A DNA stretch of 64,000 nucleotides from the NCBI GenBank assembly GCA_014529385.2, contig CM043971.1:26327769-26391768 (forward strand), in the 5' to 3' direction. Below the pieces are notes generated by a model that was given only the letters and a program-made list of their open reading frames with translations, did no database searches and was not told where the DNA came from. Each line of letters begins with the position of its first letter. The first letter of the stretch is position 1. The position numbers were made by a program, and so were the translations under genes. Positions 11,763 to 21,012 of this stretch are shown one piece after another. The stretch comes from Adiantum capillus-veneris. Lineage: Eukaryota > Streptophyta > Polypodiopsida > Polypodiales > Pteridaceae.

Positions 11763-11783
11763 TTACCTGCTTCTTTCTTGAGG
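11004..11783. repeat. Microsatellite/minisatellite block of the CACTA right end
   Basis: This block contains (CT)n at about 11194-11286, a 50-51-bp minisatellite from 11287 to about 11490 (units begin caatgtgtg at 11287, 11338, 11388, 11438), (CT)n near 11502-11526, (GT)n at about 11636-11710 and (GA)n at 11718-11755. Three long frames across 11289-11843 are artefacts of these repeats. Confidence 0.85.
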
Positions 11784-11824
11784 GCGCCGAAAAACTCAGA
11801 TCTGAGATCTGAGTTTTTGGGCGC
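11784..11824. repeat. 41-bp near-perfect palindrome
   Basis: Two 20-bp arms around a single G: the left arm gcgccgaaaaactcagatct pairs with agatctgagtttttgggcgc, with one mismatch. It lies just inside the CACTA right subterminal region. Confidence 0.9.
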
Positions 11825-11848
11825 TTTCTGTTATTTTTTTTAGCCCAT

Positions 11849-11910
11849 CCGGCGTCGCTATGAGCGTCGCAAATTTACTTGTAAATTTGCAACGCTCATA
11901 GCGACGCCGG
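11849..11910. repeat. 62-bp hairpin carrying subterminal motifs
   Basis: Two 30-bp arms with a two-base spacer (tt at 11879-11880) and one mismatch. Each arm contains ggcgtcgctatgagcgt, that is, two copies of the subterminal cgtcgct-type motif, so the whole unit places these motifs in inverted orientation. It is likely part of the transposase-binding end. Confidence 0.9.
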
Positions 11911-11958
11911 GATTTTTTTTTTGAGCGTCGCTGTATGAGCGTCGCTAATATGAATAGT

Positions 11959-11969
11959 CTCTTGTAGTG
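11959..11969. repeat. CACTA right terminal inverted repeat
   Basis: CTCTTGTAGTG mirrors the left end and is followed by the target duplication CGT at 11970-11972. Confidence 0.95.
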
Positions 11970-11972
11970 CGT

Positions 11973-12826
11973 TTTGAAGCATGTTGGGCAGAGTTAGCAG
12001 CAGCTATGTAGCTAGCCAATGGTGAGTACTTCAAATTGGATAAGTTTATGGAATGCTTACATCCAAAGGTGAGAGACAAAGTGGACTTTGAAAGCCCAGA
12101 GAACTACAATGAGGCAGTGGCTCAAAAAGTAGAAAAATTAAAAAAAATATAGAGCAGGGTGTAGCAGGTTATCAAGCAATGGCACCTGTTCAACCACAGA
12201 GCCCTCGAGAGTCAACTCAAGAGGAAAATCAAGGGAATAGAGCTACGGTTGCTATTCCGCAGTAGTGGATACGTACGGTTCAGGATCTATCAGAGCAGAT
12301 GCAAGAGCTTCGATTGAGTGTAATGGACAGGGGACAGCCAAGAGGGGCAAGGGGCAGGGCAAGGCCTCTACCTGGAAGGTGCTATAATTGCGGCAAAGAA
12401 GGGCATTATGCATCTGACTGTCCCCATCCGGTGAGGGAAAGAGGTGGTATCTACCCATTGTTTGGCAGACGGAGAGGCCAAGCACAGTTTAATGGCCCAA
12501 GGGAGCAGGTAGTCGAGAATCCAGTGCAGCAAGCTCAAACGGATGGTAGTGAAGTCCCTAGGGTGAACATCATTGGGGTGGATAAACAGGATGTCGAAGT
12601 GTTGGCCAACAAAAGAGCTAGAGTTGAAAGGGAGACAGAAACTGAGCGGGAGACTAGAGCTCGTAAAGGCAAAGAGAAGGTATACGATGGGAAAGAAAAG
12701 CGTGAAGCTAGCAAGAAAAGAAGGCGTCGGAGGATTAAACAAATAGATTTCCAGCTTGGGCGCGGCCATCCAGAGTATGATTTGGTCAAAGAGCTAATAT
12801 TACTTTTGGACAGTTGTTCTCATTGA
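11973..12826 (+). pseudogene. GypA gag, 3' part with CCHC zinc knuckle
   Basis: Coding resumes in phase after the CGT duplication: FEACWAELAAAM, TAG at 12009-12011, then LANGEYFKLDKFMECLHPKV. A frameshift occurs in the A8 run near 12139-12147, and another TAG is at 12263-12265. The nucleocapsid then follows with one zinc knuckle, CYNCGKEGHYASDCP (CX2CX4HX4C), near 12381-12425. Basic, charged sequence continues to a stop at 12824-12826. Protease follows about 75 bp downstream. Confidence 0.85.
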
Positions 12827-12900
12827 ACCCTACATTGAGACGGCAGTGGTCGACCAGTGTTAGCACTAGGCTACCAAGGGGTAAAGGAAATGTGTAGGCA

Positions 12901-13227
12901 GTGAAAAATATGGCACTCAGGGTAGGTAGCCCGACGGATGTCCTTCCTTTGGTGGATGTTGTCATCGAGAAAAGGATGCAGGTTCAAGCCTATATAGATG
13001 GCGGAGCACAGGTTTGCGTCATGACGGAAGCTGTGATGAAGGAAATAGGGGTCAAGGTGGTAGCCAAGTCGAATGTGCGCATGAGGATGGCTAACCATGC
13101 TAAAGCTAGGTGTTTGGGCATGGCCCAGGATGTAAGGGTGAAAGTGATGGGCATAGAGTGCCTGATTGACTTCTTTGTGATGAAAGCTGGGGATAACACA
13201 TATCCTATTATCTTGGGTAGTCCGTAG
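12901..13227 (+). pseudogene. GypA aspartic protease domain
   Basis: A retropepsin-like domain with active-site motif YIDGGAQVCVMT (D-G-G-A in place of the usual D-S/T-G-A) near 12994 and the closing motif YPIILGSP. It ends at TAG 13225-13227, exactly where relatives read Trp-Leu (GSPWL), so this looks like TGG to TAG decay. The frame continues without interruption into pol at 13231 (LVIGAKHNWE...). No ATG is needed if the protease is made as part of the gag-pol polyprotein. Confidence 0.8.
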
Positions 13228-13230
13228 CTA

Positions 13231-16200
13231 TTGGTAATAGGTGCCAAACACAATTGGGAAAGCAAAGTGTTTACCCTACCTGATAAAGAAAAAGGGAGAC
13301 AAGTGGTGCTAGATCTGAAGACCAAGGAAAGCCATTTTCATCCAGTGGAGGCTAGAGACGAAGATGACACCACTAGCTATGAGTACGAGACTGAAACGGC
13401 CTATGATGATGGATATACAGATACAGAGGAAGAAGAAAGCGAGGACAACATGCTCAAGATTGATGCTGACTTGTTTGGGGTCACTGTGGAAGAACCTTGG
13501 GTGAAAGAGGGGATGCAAGCACAGGTGCATGCCATGGGTACTCAAGAGGTGGTCAATATGCTAAGTGGAGACTTGACCAAGAAGGAGAAAGAAAGCTATG
13601 TCGAGTTGTGTGCATCTTTTCCAAACCTATTTGCAAAGGAATATAAATATTTGAGAGGAGCCAGGGGTGTTGAGCACAAAATAGCCCTCAAGGAAGGATA
13701 CAAACCTAAGGCGCAGAAGCTAAGGAGATTGGGTGAAGTTCAAAAGGAGGCCCTTTGGCACGAGATCAATCAGTTACTAGATGCAGGTATTATATACCCC
13801 GTAAAGGAATCAGAGTGGGTTTCCCCAGTGGTTATCACTCCTTTAAAAAATGGGAAATGGTGGGTGTGTGTTGACTACAAGCCATTGAATGCTGCGACCA
13901 AGAGGAATCACTACCCGTTGTCGTTTCAGGATGATATTTTGAATCAGGTGGCGGGCCATGAGAGGTATTCCATTATGGATGGGTTTTCAGGTTACTTTCA
14001 AATAGGGATTTCTCTCGAAGACCAACTGAAGACGGCATTCATATCTCCATGGGGCTGCTTTGCCTATCGCAAGATGCCGTTTGGTTTGGTGAATGCATAT
14101 GCCACCTTCCAAGACTGGATGAATAAGGTGTTTGGCCCCTATTTGGGTAGGTTCATTAGGGTTTTCATGGACGACATTGGATGTTATAGCTCAAGGGCGG
14201 ATCATTTGTCAAAGCTGCGATTGTGTTTTCAGAGGCTGGATGAAGAGGGAGGTCACTTGAACCCCAAGAAGTGCAAATTAGCACAGCCCCGAGCATCATT
14301 GTTGGGCCATGTGGTGTCAAAAAATGGGATTGAAGAGGATCTAGAAAAGCTCAAGGCTCTAGTCTTGATGGAGCCTCCTCCCAGTGCACAGGCTTTGGCA
14401 TCGTTCGTGCACAGGCTGAAGTATCTGTCAAGGTTTTTTTGGATGTTGTTGCAGTATGTATACCCCCTTCAAAAAAGGGCGCAACTGGTGCATGGTTTTA
14501 AATGGGATGAAGAGGCTCAAGTAGCTTTTGACAGAGTGGAAGAAATCTTGTGTCAACTGCCTACCGTGTGTCCTCCCAATCATGAAGATGATTTTTATGT
14601 TGCCATGACAGTAGGCACTGTATCCATTCGGGCAGTGCTATTGCAAAAGGTAGGAAGAAGCTATAAACCTATTTATTTTGAAATCAAGGGGATAAGTCCT
14701 AGGGAGGCAACCTACACTGAAGCCGAACAGTGGGTGATGGCCTTAGTTTTTGCATGTAGAAAGTTCAAGGTGTATCTCATTGTGCGAAAGTTTTTTGTGC
14801 TAACGGCCGATAATTTATTGCCGGAGGTAGTGTTACACTTGAAGCCAGGGAAACCGATCATGAAGTGGGTGATAGAGCTACAAGAATTTGAGTTTGAATT
14901 CAAAGTTGACCATACAAGTCGGTCTCACCTGGAAAATATTCTAGCCAGCAAGGCGGTTGATTTGTCGATCTATCCCAGGGTGGTGCGGGATGAAACCAAG
15001 GAGGAGCCAGACTTAGCGGAAGCTTTTACCATGTGGTTTGATGGAGCATATAGGAGGGTAATACAAAAAGCAGGTGGAGATGTGGTGATACGAGATCCAC
15101 GCAACAAGGTGATCTTTTCAAAATCCTACGACTTGGAGGATGTTCATACCAATAATGAGGCGGAGTATCTTACCCTCCATTTAGGTTTGAAACAGTGTGT
15201 CGAGTTTGGTATATCGAGGTTGGTGGTGAAAGGTGACGCACTGTTAGTCATCAAGCAGTTGTTGGGCCAATGGCAGGTGAAACGAGATTCATTAAAGCAT
15301 TGGTTCTATGCCATCAAGAAATTGTTGAAGTTTTTTGAGGAGGTTCAGTTCAAGCATGTTAGAAGAGAGCAAAACCAAGAAGCAGATCAGCTTACAAGCA
15401 GCAAAGTACAAGTGCAGGTTGCAGGTATATATGTGGCTCCAGCCACCTATGATGGTCGTGAGACCTTAAAAGAGATTGAAGACTTTTTGAATAGTGGTCA
15501 GTGCTCTGAAAGATTATCGAAGCTACAAAAGCGTACGATAGTAAAAAGATCTTGTAAGTTTACACTGATAGGGGAGGATCTTATGACCTATGGACGGGAT
15601 GAAGTGCTACGAAGGGTACTCTATAAGGAAGAAATCGGTATGGTGTTGCAACAATGTCATGAGGAAAGTGGGCATCAAGGTAAAGACCAAGTTTTGTTTC
15701 GAATCTTGAGAGCAGGTTTTTGGTGGCCGTCGATAGTACGTGATGTGCACTATTGGTGCAAAACCTGCCATGAATGTCAGACTATGGGTGAGAGGAGGCT
15801 GATAGCCGAATCACAGGGAGCTATCATTGCCCAAGATTCTTTTGAGAAGTGGGGCTTGGATGCCATTGGTCCACTTCCGAAGTCGGAAAGCGGTAAAAAA
15901 TACATTGTAGTGGCGATTGACTATCTTACCATGTGGATCGAGGCCAAAGCTGTGAAGGAGGTCAATGCAAAAATTGTAGCCCACTTTGTTTTCGATAACA
16001 TTTTTTGTCGGTTTGGAGTGCCGTGGGTACTCATTTCTAATAGAGGCCAAGGATTCAGGAGCAAGCTTATGCACGCATTGGTGGAAAAATTAAATATTCA
16101 GCATCGATTTTCCTCGCCTTATCATCCCCAATGCAATGGTCTTGTGGAAAGTGCCAATGGACAAATCATCAAGATGCTGACAAAGTATGTGTATAAGCAA

Positions 16201-16758
16201 GAGACAGAATGGGAGATCAATCTATAGAAGTGCCTATGGGCCTACAGGACATCCTACAAAGTGGTAACCAACTTTATTCCATTTGAGTTGGTTTATGGCA
16301 AGGAGGCAATACTTCCAATGCATGCACAACTGGGTTCTTTGAAAGGTATGTGGAGCATCAATGCCACTCCACAAGTTGTCTTACAAGATAGGATTGTCAA
16401 CCTTGAGGCATTACAAATGAATAGAGAAGCAGCAGCAGACTACTACATGAAGTAGCGGGAAAGACGAGTGGCTAAAGTCAATAAGAGTCTGCCAAACAAG
16501 AAGATAGAGGAAGGAGACCTGGTAATGAAATACGAAAGCTACTTGGATTTCACCTTCTAGAAGAAGTTCAAGAAGAAGTGGACGGATCCATACAAAGTGC
16601 AAAAGGCGTTTCCGAATGGGACCTATCAGTTGGTGAGAGTAAATGGTAAGTTACTCAGGAACAGGGTAAATGGTGTACGGCTCAAGATGTACTTTGACAG
16701 AGGTCTGGTGCTTGATGTGAACCAGATTGTAGTTAGGGAGGTTGGGAAACCCCCCTAG
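13231..16758 (+). pseudogene. GypA pol: RT, degenerate RNase H, archaeal-type RNase H, integrase
   Basis: The first 998 codons are open (13231-16227). Reverse transcriptase motifs are WWVCVDYKPLNAATKR, KMPFGLVNAYATFQ and the catalytic FMDDI (usually YxDD). The following RNase H lacks its first Asp (FYVAMTVGTVSIRAVLLQ). A second RNase H keeps D-E-D-D: MWFDGAY, TNNEAEY, VVKGDALLVIKQ and NQEADQL. Integrase has the HHCC zinc finger (HEESGHQGK ... CKTCHEC) and WGLDAIGP and GLVESAN, but the central Asp is Asn in LISNRGQGF. TAG stops at 16225-16227, 16453-16455 and 16558-16560 break the C-terminal half, which ends in KKWTDPYKVQKAF and the TAG at 16756-16758. Domain order and dual RNase H indicate the Tat group. 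It is inactive. Confidence 0.9.
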
Positions 16759-16922
16759 AAGGGTTTGGAAATGACAGATATGCAGTGCTGTACATATTGC
16801 ACATACTGTACATATGGTTGTGCCTTTTTTAGTATGCTTGAGTGCCAGTGAAATGTTGCAGGTTTCAAATTCTGTACATATGCTTTTGGTTGAACATGAA
16901 TGTTAAACTAGGGGGTGGGCAA
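16759..16922 (+). other. GypA 3' untranslated region and polypurine tract
   Basis: Short noncoding segment after pol. aaactagggggtgggcaa directly precedes the 3' LTR and is the likely polypurine tract for plus-strand priming. Confidence 0.7.
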
Positions 16923-18054
16923 TGATGGTGCAGCCAAAGTAGGTCCATGCCAGGAAGGGTGAAAAGCAGTGCTAGGGATGCTAGTAGGTGCATGGCAGCG
17001 AGCTAAAGCAGGTGGGAAAGTCCTCGCAGACTAGTGGCAGCGGAAATGTATGTCTAAAGTTGTTTTTTAGGCCAAGGGGCATAATCAGGATAGAAAAACA
17101 AAGTGTCCAAAATGTAGGGAATGTGCCTTGGAATGTAGGGTTCAAGATGCTCTTGAGGCCCGTTCAGATGGCTCATCAAACGGAGCTTCGGTGTGAAAGA
17201 TGTGCCAGTTCAAAGTTGGAAGGTCTTGCAGATCCCTGACGGGCACACGAGATGGGGACAGATGTCCCGAGCTAGAATGCATAAGCAGGTGTGTAAAGCT
17301 CAAGTTGTGGGGCATGCCAGACTTTTCGGCTTGCTGATCAGAGTCCGGATGGGAAAATTACGGCCATGTGAAAAGTTACAGGGCGGCGGTTGTGTGCCCA
17401 CGGGGTCATATTGGAGAACGTGCCATCTGGAAGTTTCAGAGTCGTGCCAAGGTTTGGAGGGGTGTCCAAGAAGGGCGAAGTTCGAAGAGTTTTTTTTGGT
17501 TCGAAAGAGGGAAGCTCGGTGGAGCTCATGCAAGCTTGCAGCCGCATCGAAGGTGAGAGGAGGGAGACTGCATCATAGCAAAGGCATCAGAGAAGGTGGT
17601 TAAAGCCCGGGTTTTTTTTGCGCTCATCAAGGTCGTGCCGACGAGGCTACCTGTACTTGGCTGTTTAGAATGAAATAAAAGAAGATTGCCCGCTTTCAAG
17701 CATGTTTTCCCCTTTCCCCCCCTCTGCTCTATTGCTCTTTTGCATGTGTCCGCGGTGTCGAGTGTGTGTGTAGGTAAGTGTGCCCCCCATCAAACCGGCG
17801 GTGTCTCGTAGCAAAGAGAGAGAAAGAGGCTTTGGGTGCGAGTGGGAAGCTGCAAAATGTGTAATGCGGTGTGCATGGGCTCGATTGTGATCTGATATAG
17901 TGCAATCGACTCGAGAGGTGTGCAAGCGGCGGTCTGCTAGCAGGAAAGAGGATTTTGATGGTGAATCCCAGTGGATTGGTGTGTTTTTTTTACCCTGAGC
18001 TATAGCGAGGCAGACTACTTGTCTCTCGGGTGTGTTCCCCTTTCCCCCTATCCA
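16923..18054 (+). repeat. GypA 3' LTR (~1.13 kb)
   Basis: It begins TGATGGTGCAGCC after the purine tract and ends ...CCCTATCCA, where homology to the 5' LTR stops. A shorter related LTR begins with the same TGATGGTG at 45432. Open frames within it are not convincing genes. Confidence 0.85.
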
Positions 18055-18403
18055 ATGTTTCTATATAGTAAAAAATATATAATTGCTAGGCAACTTACTA
18101 GATCAAATACACGTATCTAGTAAGAGTGCAAACATGTAATAATGAGAATACTCCTAGATGGTTATAGCCACAACATTCTAACTATATAGCAATTTTATCT
18201 GACTATATAGCAAGAAAGCAAGGTCCACATTCTAGCTATATAGCAGTTTTTTCTGACCATATAACACAACTAGGAGTTCTCTTCTTACACGCTTGTACAT
18301 TGTCTAGCTTCCCGTTAAACATGTACATTGTAAATTGTACATTAGTCTAGTGATTAAATTGTACATTGTCTAGCTTCCCGTTAAACATGAACTCCACAGG
18401 TAC
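18055..18403. other. Noncoding flank with a 29-bp direct repeat
   Basis: AT-rich sequence with repeated actatatagcaa motifs. The 29-bp string that begins gtacattgtctagcttcccg occurs at about 18297 and again at about 18362. No gene seen. Confidence 0.6.
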
Positions 18404-18594
18404 CAAGCACAGTTTCCTGTGAGGTCTAGCATGCCATTCTCCAACACTACACACTTGACTGCATCATCAAACAAATCCTCCCTCACATGTGCGCCCAACG
18501 GACCTAGTGCAATACTTACTTTTTTGCACAAGCTGGGCAGCCAAGAGTGACATTTCTCCTTGTCATGGTACTCATTCACCCAGAACAATGCTTC
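18404..18594 (-). pseudogene. Possible exon of an unidentified cellular gene (downstream exon)
   Basis: On the minus strand, after a CAG acceptor at 18595-18597, the frame reads EALFWVNEYHDKEKCHSWLP and continues through SLCKKVSIALGPLGAHVRED and LFDDAVKCVVLENGMLDLTG to a possible GT donor at 18402-18403. Composition looks like a folded globular protein rather than transposon or repeat sequence. It joins in phase to a candidate exon at 27483-27640 across a short intron, now split by the chromovirus. I do not recognise the family. Confidence 0.4.
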
Positions 18595-18678
18595 CTGGAT
18601 TGTAGCTTATTCCATGACCAAGAATTGAAATTTTGTACATTATCAAGAAGCCAAATAACCATTCTTTGCTATACTGAT

Positions 18679-20303
18679 TGTCATAAAATCTAATATCTAA
18701 CTAACCCAAATGATTTTCTCATATTAAATTGATCACTTAATGTGGGAGAATAAACGGGAACAAGTGTTAAGATATAGGTATGTGCTTGTAGATCTATCTC
18801 AACACGGGGCCAATGTAAAGGGGCCCAAAAGGGAGATGGTCTATCAAAGAGCAAGGCTAACCAATGGAGCATAAGACCTTAGGGTTAGCTTCATTGAAGA
18901 CCTCCAATAAATGTGTGTAAAAGTCCTTTTGACCTTAAGTAAGCTAGGGCTGAGCTTGAGGTGGGAACCCGGCCCAAGCTCGAGGTGCTTGTCCTGCTTG
19001 AGGTGCTTGTCATGCTTGAGGTGTTTTTCATGCTTGAGGTGCTTGATTAAGATGCTTGAGGTGCTTGACTGGCTCCATGCTTGAGGTGCTTGACTTGCTG
19101 CATGATTAAAGTACTTGAGGTGCCTTGAGAAGCTTGCCTGAGATGCTTGTGGGAACCCCCCCTAGTTCAAGTGCTTTGTCATGCTTGGTGAGTAAGGTGC
19201 TTGATCACCTAAAAGTCAAAAGCATTCCTACAAGAGGGGGGGCGAGCCCTTTTCCTAGGGCCTAGAGAGAGAACACCCACTCACACACACAAGGGAAGCC
19301 CATCTTGAAGAGGCAGCAAGGACACATGTCAGGCCCCTACCCATGTTACCTTCATGTGTTGCTTGAAGCCTATTGGCTAGGCTTCAAAGGGTTCCAATGA
19401 TAAATTACATGAATTATCTAATTGTTTTAGCATTTATCAAGTCCTCTCTCTCAAAGGGGAAAGGGGGACACTTGTCCCAAGGCTACCCATGTTGCTTGTA
19501 ATGGCTCCTGCTTGTGATTGGCTAGGCCTGGAGGGGTCCAATGAGCTTCAGGCATGAGCTACAAGGGGGGGTCGACCCAAGCAAGCTAGGGGGGTGCCTA
19601 GGGGGTATACTCACCCACACACACTCACAAGCACTCTCATTGTGTGATATGCAAAGTGCAAGAGCTCCCTCTCCAAGCAAGTAGAGGTTGAGAGCCTACA
19701 CCAACACTCTTGGCTATGGAGTGCAAATCCAACCAAGAGCCATGCTTCACTGCTTAAGCTTGCCATCTCCTTCTTCTTCATTACTATGCTATTATGTATG
19801 CTAGCAACAAGAGTATGATAAGTGAGGAACTAATTCTTTCTCCTACGAAATGTTTCTTCTTCCTCTTCCCTACCCTCATTCCCTGCTAGCTCTCTCCACC
19901 TTCGAAGGTGTTTGAGGTCTTGGGACTGAGGCTTGGGATAGGTAAAGCTTTCTTCAAGTTTATGTTATGTTTGTGGTGCATGAAGCCTTCCATCTTCATG
20001 GCATCACCTAGGTCACAAGGAACACAAAGACTGTATTGTAACAAGTCTCTCTTTATGGGAGAAATCATAATACAAATGCCTATTGGAGGGGGGACCGGCT
20101 CCACATAAATCCGGTCCTCAATTGTTGTCATGTTCTCTAAACTCTCTCTCTTGCAAAAGTACTGTCTATGCCAAGTTAACTAATTGCTATGATTATGTTG
20201 CTATCTTCAATTATGTATACCCGCTATGCTCACAAAATCATTTCTTGAAAGTACTCTCATTAAATTCCGCTATTCTCAAATTGAATAGGCAAATTCCATT
20301 ACA
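18679..20303 (+). repeat. ChrA 5' LTR
   Basis: Runs from TGTCATAAAATC to ...TCCATTACA. It contains an array of short cttgaggtgcttg repeats (~18955-19145) and an inverted pair gaccggctccac / aatccggtcc near 20091-20115. Confidence 0.95.
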
Positions 20304-20304
20304 T

Positions 20305-20316
20305 TGGTATCAGAGC
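20305..20316 (+). other. ChrA primer binding site (tRNA-iMet)
   Basis: TGGTATCAGAGC lies one base after the 5' LTR, a perfect initiator tRNA-Met complement. Confidence 0.95.
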
Positions 20317-20718
20317 ATTTGGTTTCTCTTTTCTTGCTTAAGAAGAGAGGTCCTTAAGTAGCCTATAAATGGTTGATGTTGTTAATTATAATAGAGTAAG
20401 TGGAACTGGGATCTAATACCGGTTTTGTTAAGCCCACTATGTGGGGGATGGTGCACACCTCGGGAGCTTTGGACTTAATAATGGAGTCTTTTTAGACTTG
20501 CCTACGGCTTTACCATTATTGAGCCATAAGAAGTCCGAAAGGAGCTAGCCCTTGGCAACTCTGCTATGTTAGACCTACTCCTCTACTCTCTATAATTAAC
20601 CACTTTGAGCCGTGGGTGTAGATACTTAAGAGCCGATTTTCAAAGGCTAAGAGGAGTGGCAACTAAGGTTTTGAATTGCCAAAGCATACACTAAGTACAT
20701 ACATAAAATTTTGTTAAC

Positions 20719-21012
20719 ATGGCTGACAATAATCAAGAGAGTAGAATGAACATTGATAGCTTTGATTTTGCACATGAAGGTGCTAATGATGATGCTCCCA
20801 TGTTTGTGAATTATCTTGTGACTAGGTTGCAACAAGCTATGGGCAACCCTACCTTGCAAGCCGAAGTTACTCAACAACTTCGTGCCTATGGAATTTCCCT
20901 TCCTCTCCAAGAGGAGAGAGAGCTTAGGAGGCCTCTTGAAGAGACCCCAAAAGAAGACTCTCTCCCATTCGAGAGGAGGAATCCAAAGAGAAAGAAAGCA
21001 ATGAAAGTTTAA
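20719..21012 (+). CDS. ChrA gag N-terminal ORF (97 codons)
   Basis: ATG at 20719 follows a leader of about 400 nt after the primer site. The product starts MADNNQESRMNIDSFDFAHE and contains a hydrophilic, acidic segment ending in a basic stretch (RRNPKRKKAMKV). It has no known enzymatic domain. It overlaps the next open frame, which is open from 20940 in the -1 frame. Just inside that overlap is CCCAAAA (20946-20952) set in the X XXY YYZ phase used for -1 ribosomal frameshifting. It may therefore be the N-terminus of gag, joined by frameshifting or separated by a recent one-base indel. Confidence 0.65.
   Translation: MADNNQESRMNIDSFDFAHEGANDDAPMFVNYLVTRLQQAMGNPTLQAEVTQQLRAYGISLPLQEERELRRPLEETPKEDSLPFERRNPKRKKAMKV

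Larger units (their letters stand above)
1307..11969 (-). mobile_element. CACTA (En/Spm) DNA transposon with nested LTR element
   Basis: The left end reads CACTACAAGAG (1307-1317) and the right end is its reverse complement, CTCTTGTAGTG (11959-11969). The flanking 3 bp are CGT on both sides (1304-1306 and 11970-11972), the 3-bp duplication expected of CACTA elements. Excising it joins two halves of the GypA gag. Both subterminal regions carry many copies of an agcgacg/cgtcgct motif. Both transposase genes are on the minus strand, so the element reads right to left. Length is 10,663 bp, of which 2.4 kb is a nested LTR element. Both genes are broken, so any movement would need transposase in trans. 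Confidence 0.95.
331..18054 (+). mobile_element. Ty3/gypsy LTR retrotransposon (GypA), decayed, with nested CACTA
   Basis: The order is partial 5' LTR (331-911), gag (990 onward), protease, reverse transcriptase, degenerate RNase H, archaeal-type RNase H, integrase, purine tract and 3' LTR (16923-18054). A 10.66-kb CACTA element splits gag. A second RNase H between the pol RNase H and integrase is the hallmark of the plant Tat group. The coding region carries several frameshifts and at least six in-frame TAG stops, so the copy is not functional. The 5' LTR is truncated, so no target duplication can be tested. A decayed relative lies at 44470-46020. Removing the CACTA leaves about 7.1 kb. Confidence 0.9.

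Noticed and set aside
11289-11843. Open frames of 65-184 codons across the CT/GT-rich block
   Set aside because: They are translations of (CT)n, (GT)n and a 50-bp minisatellite. Cys/Val and Ser/Leu runs appear in every frame.
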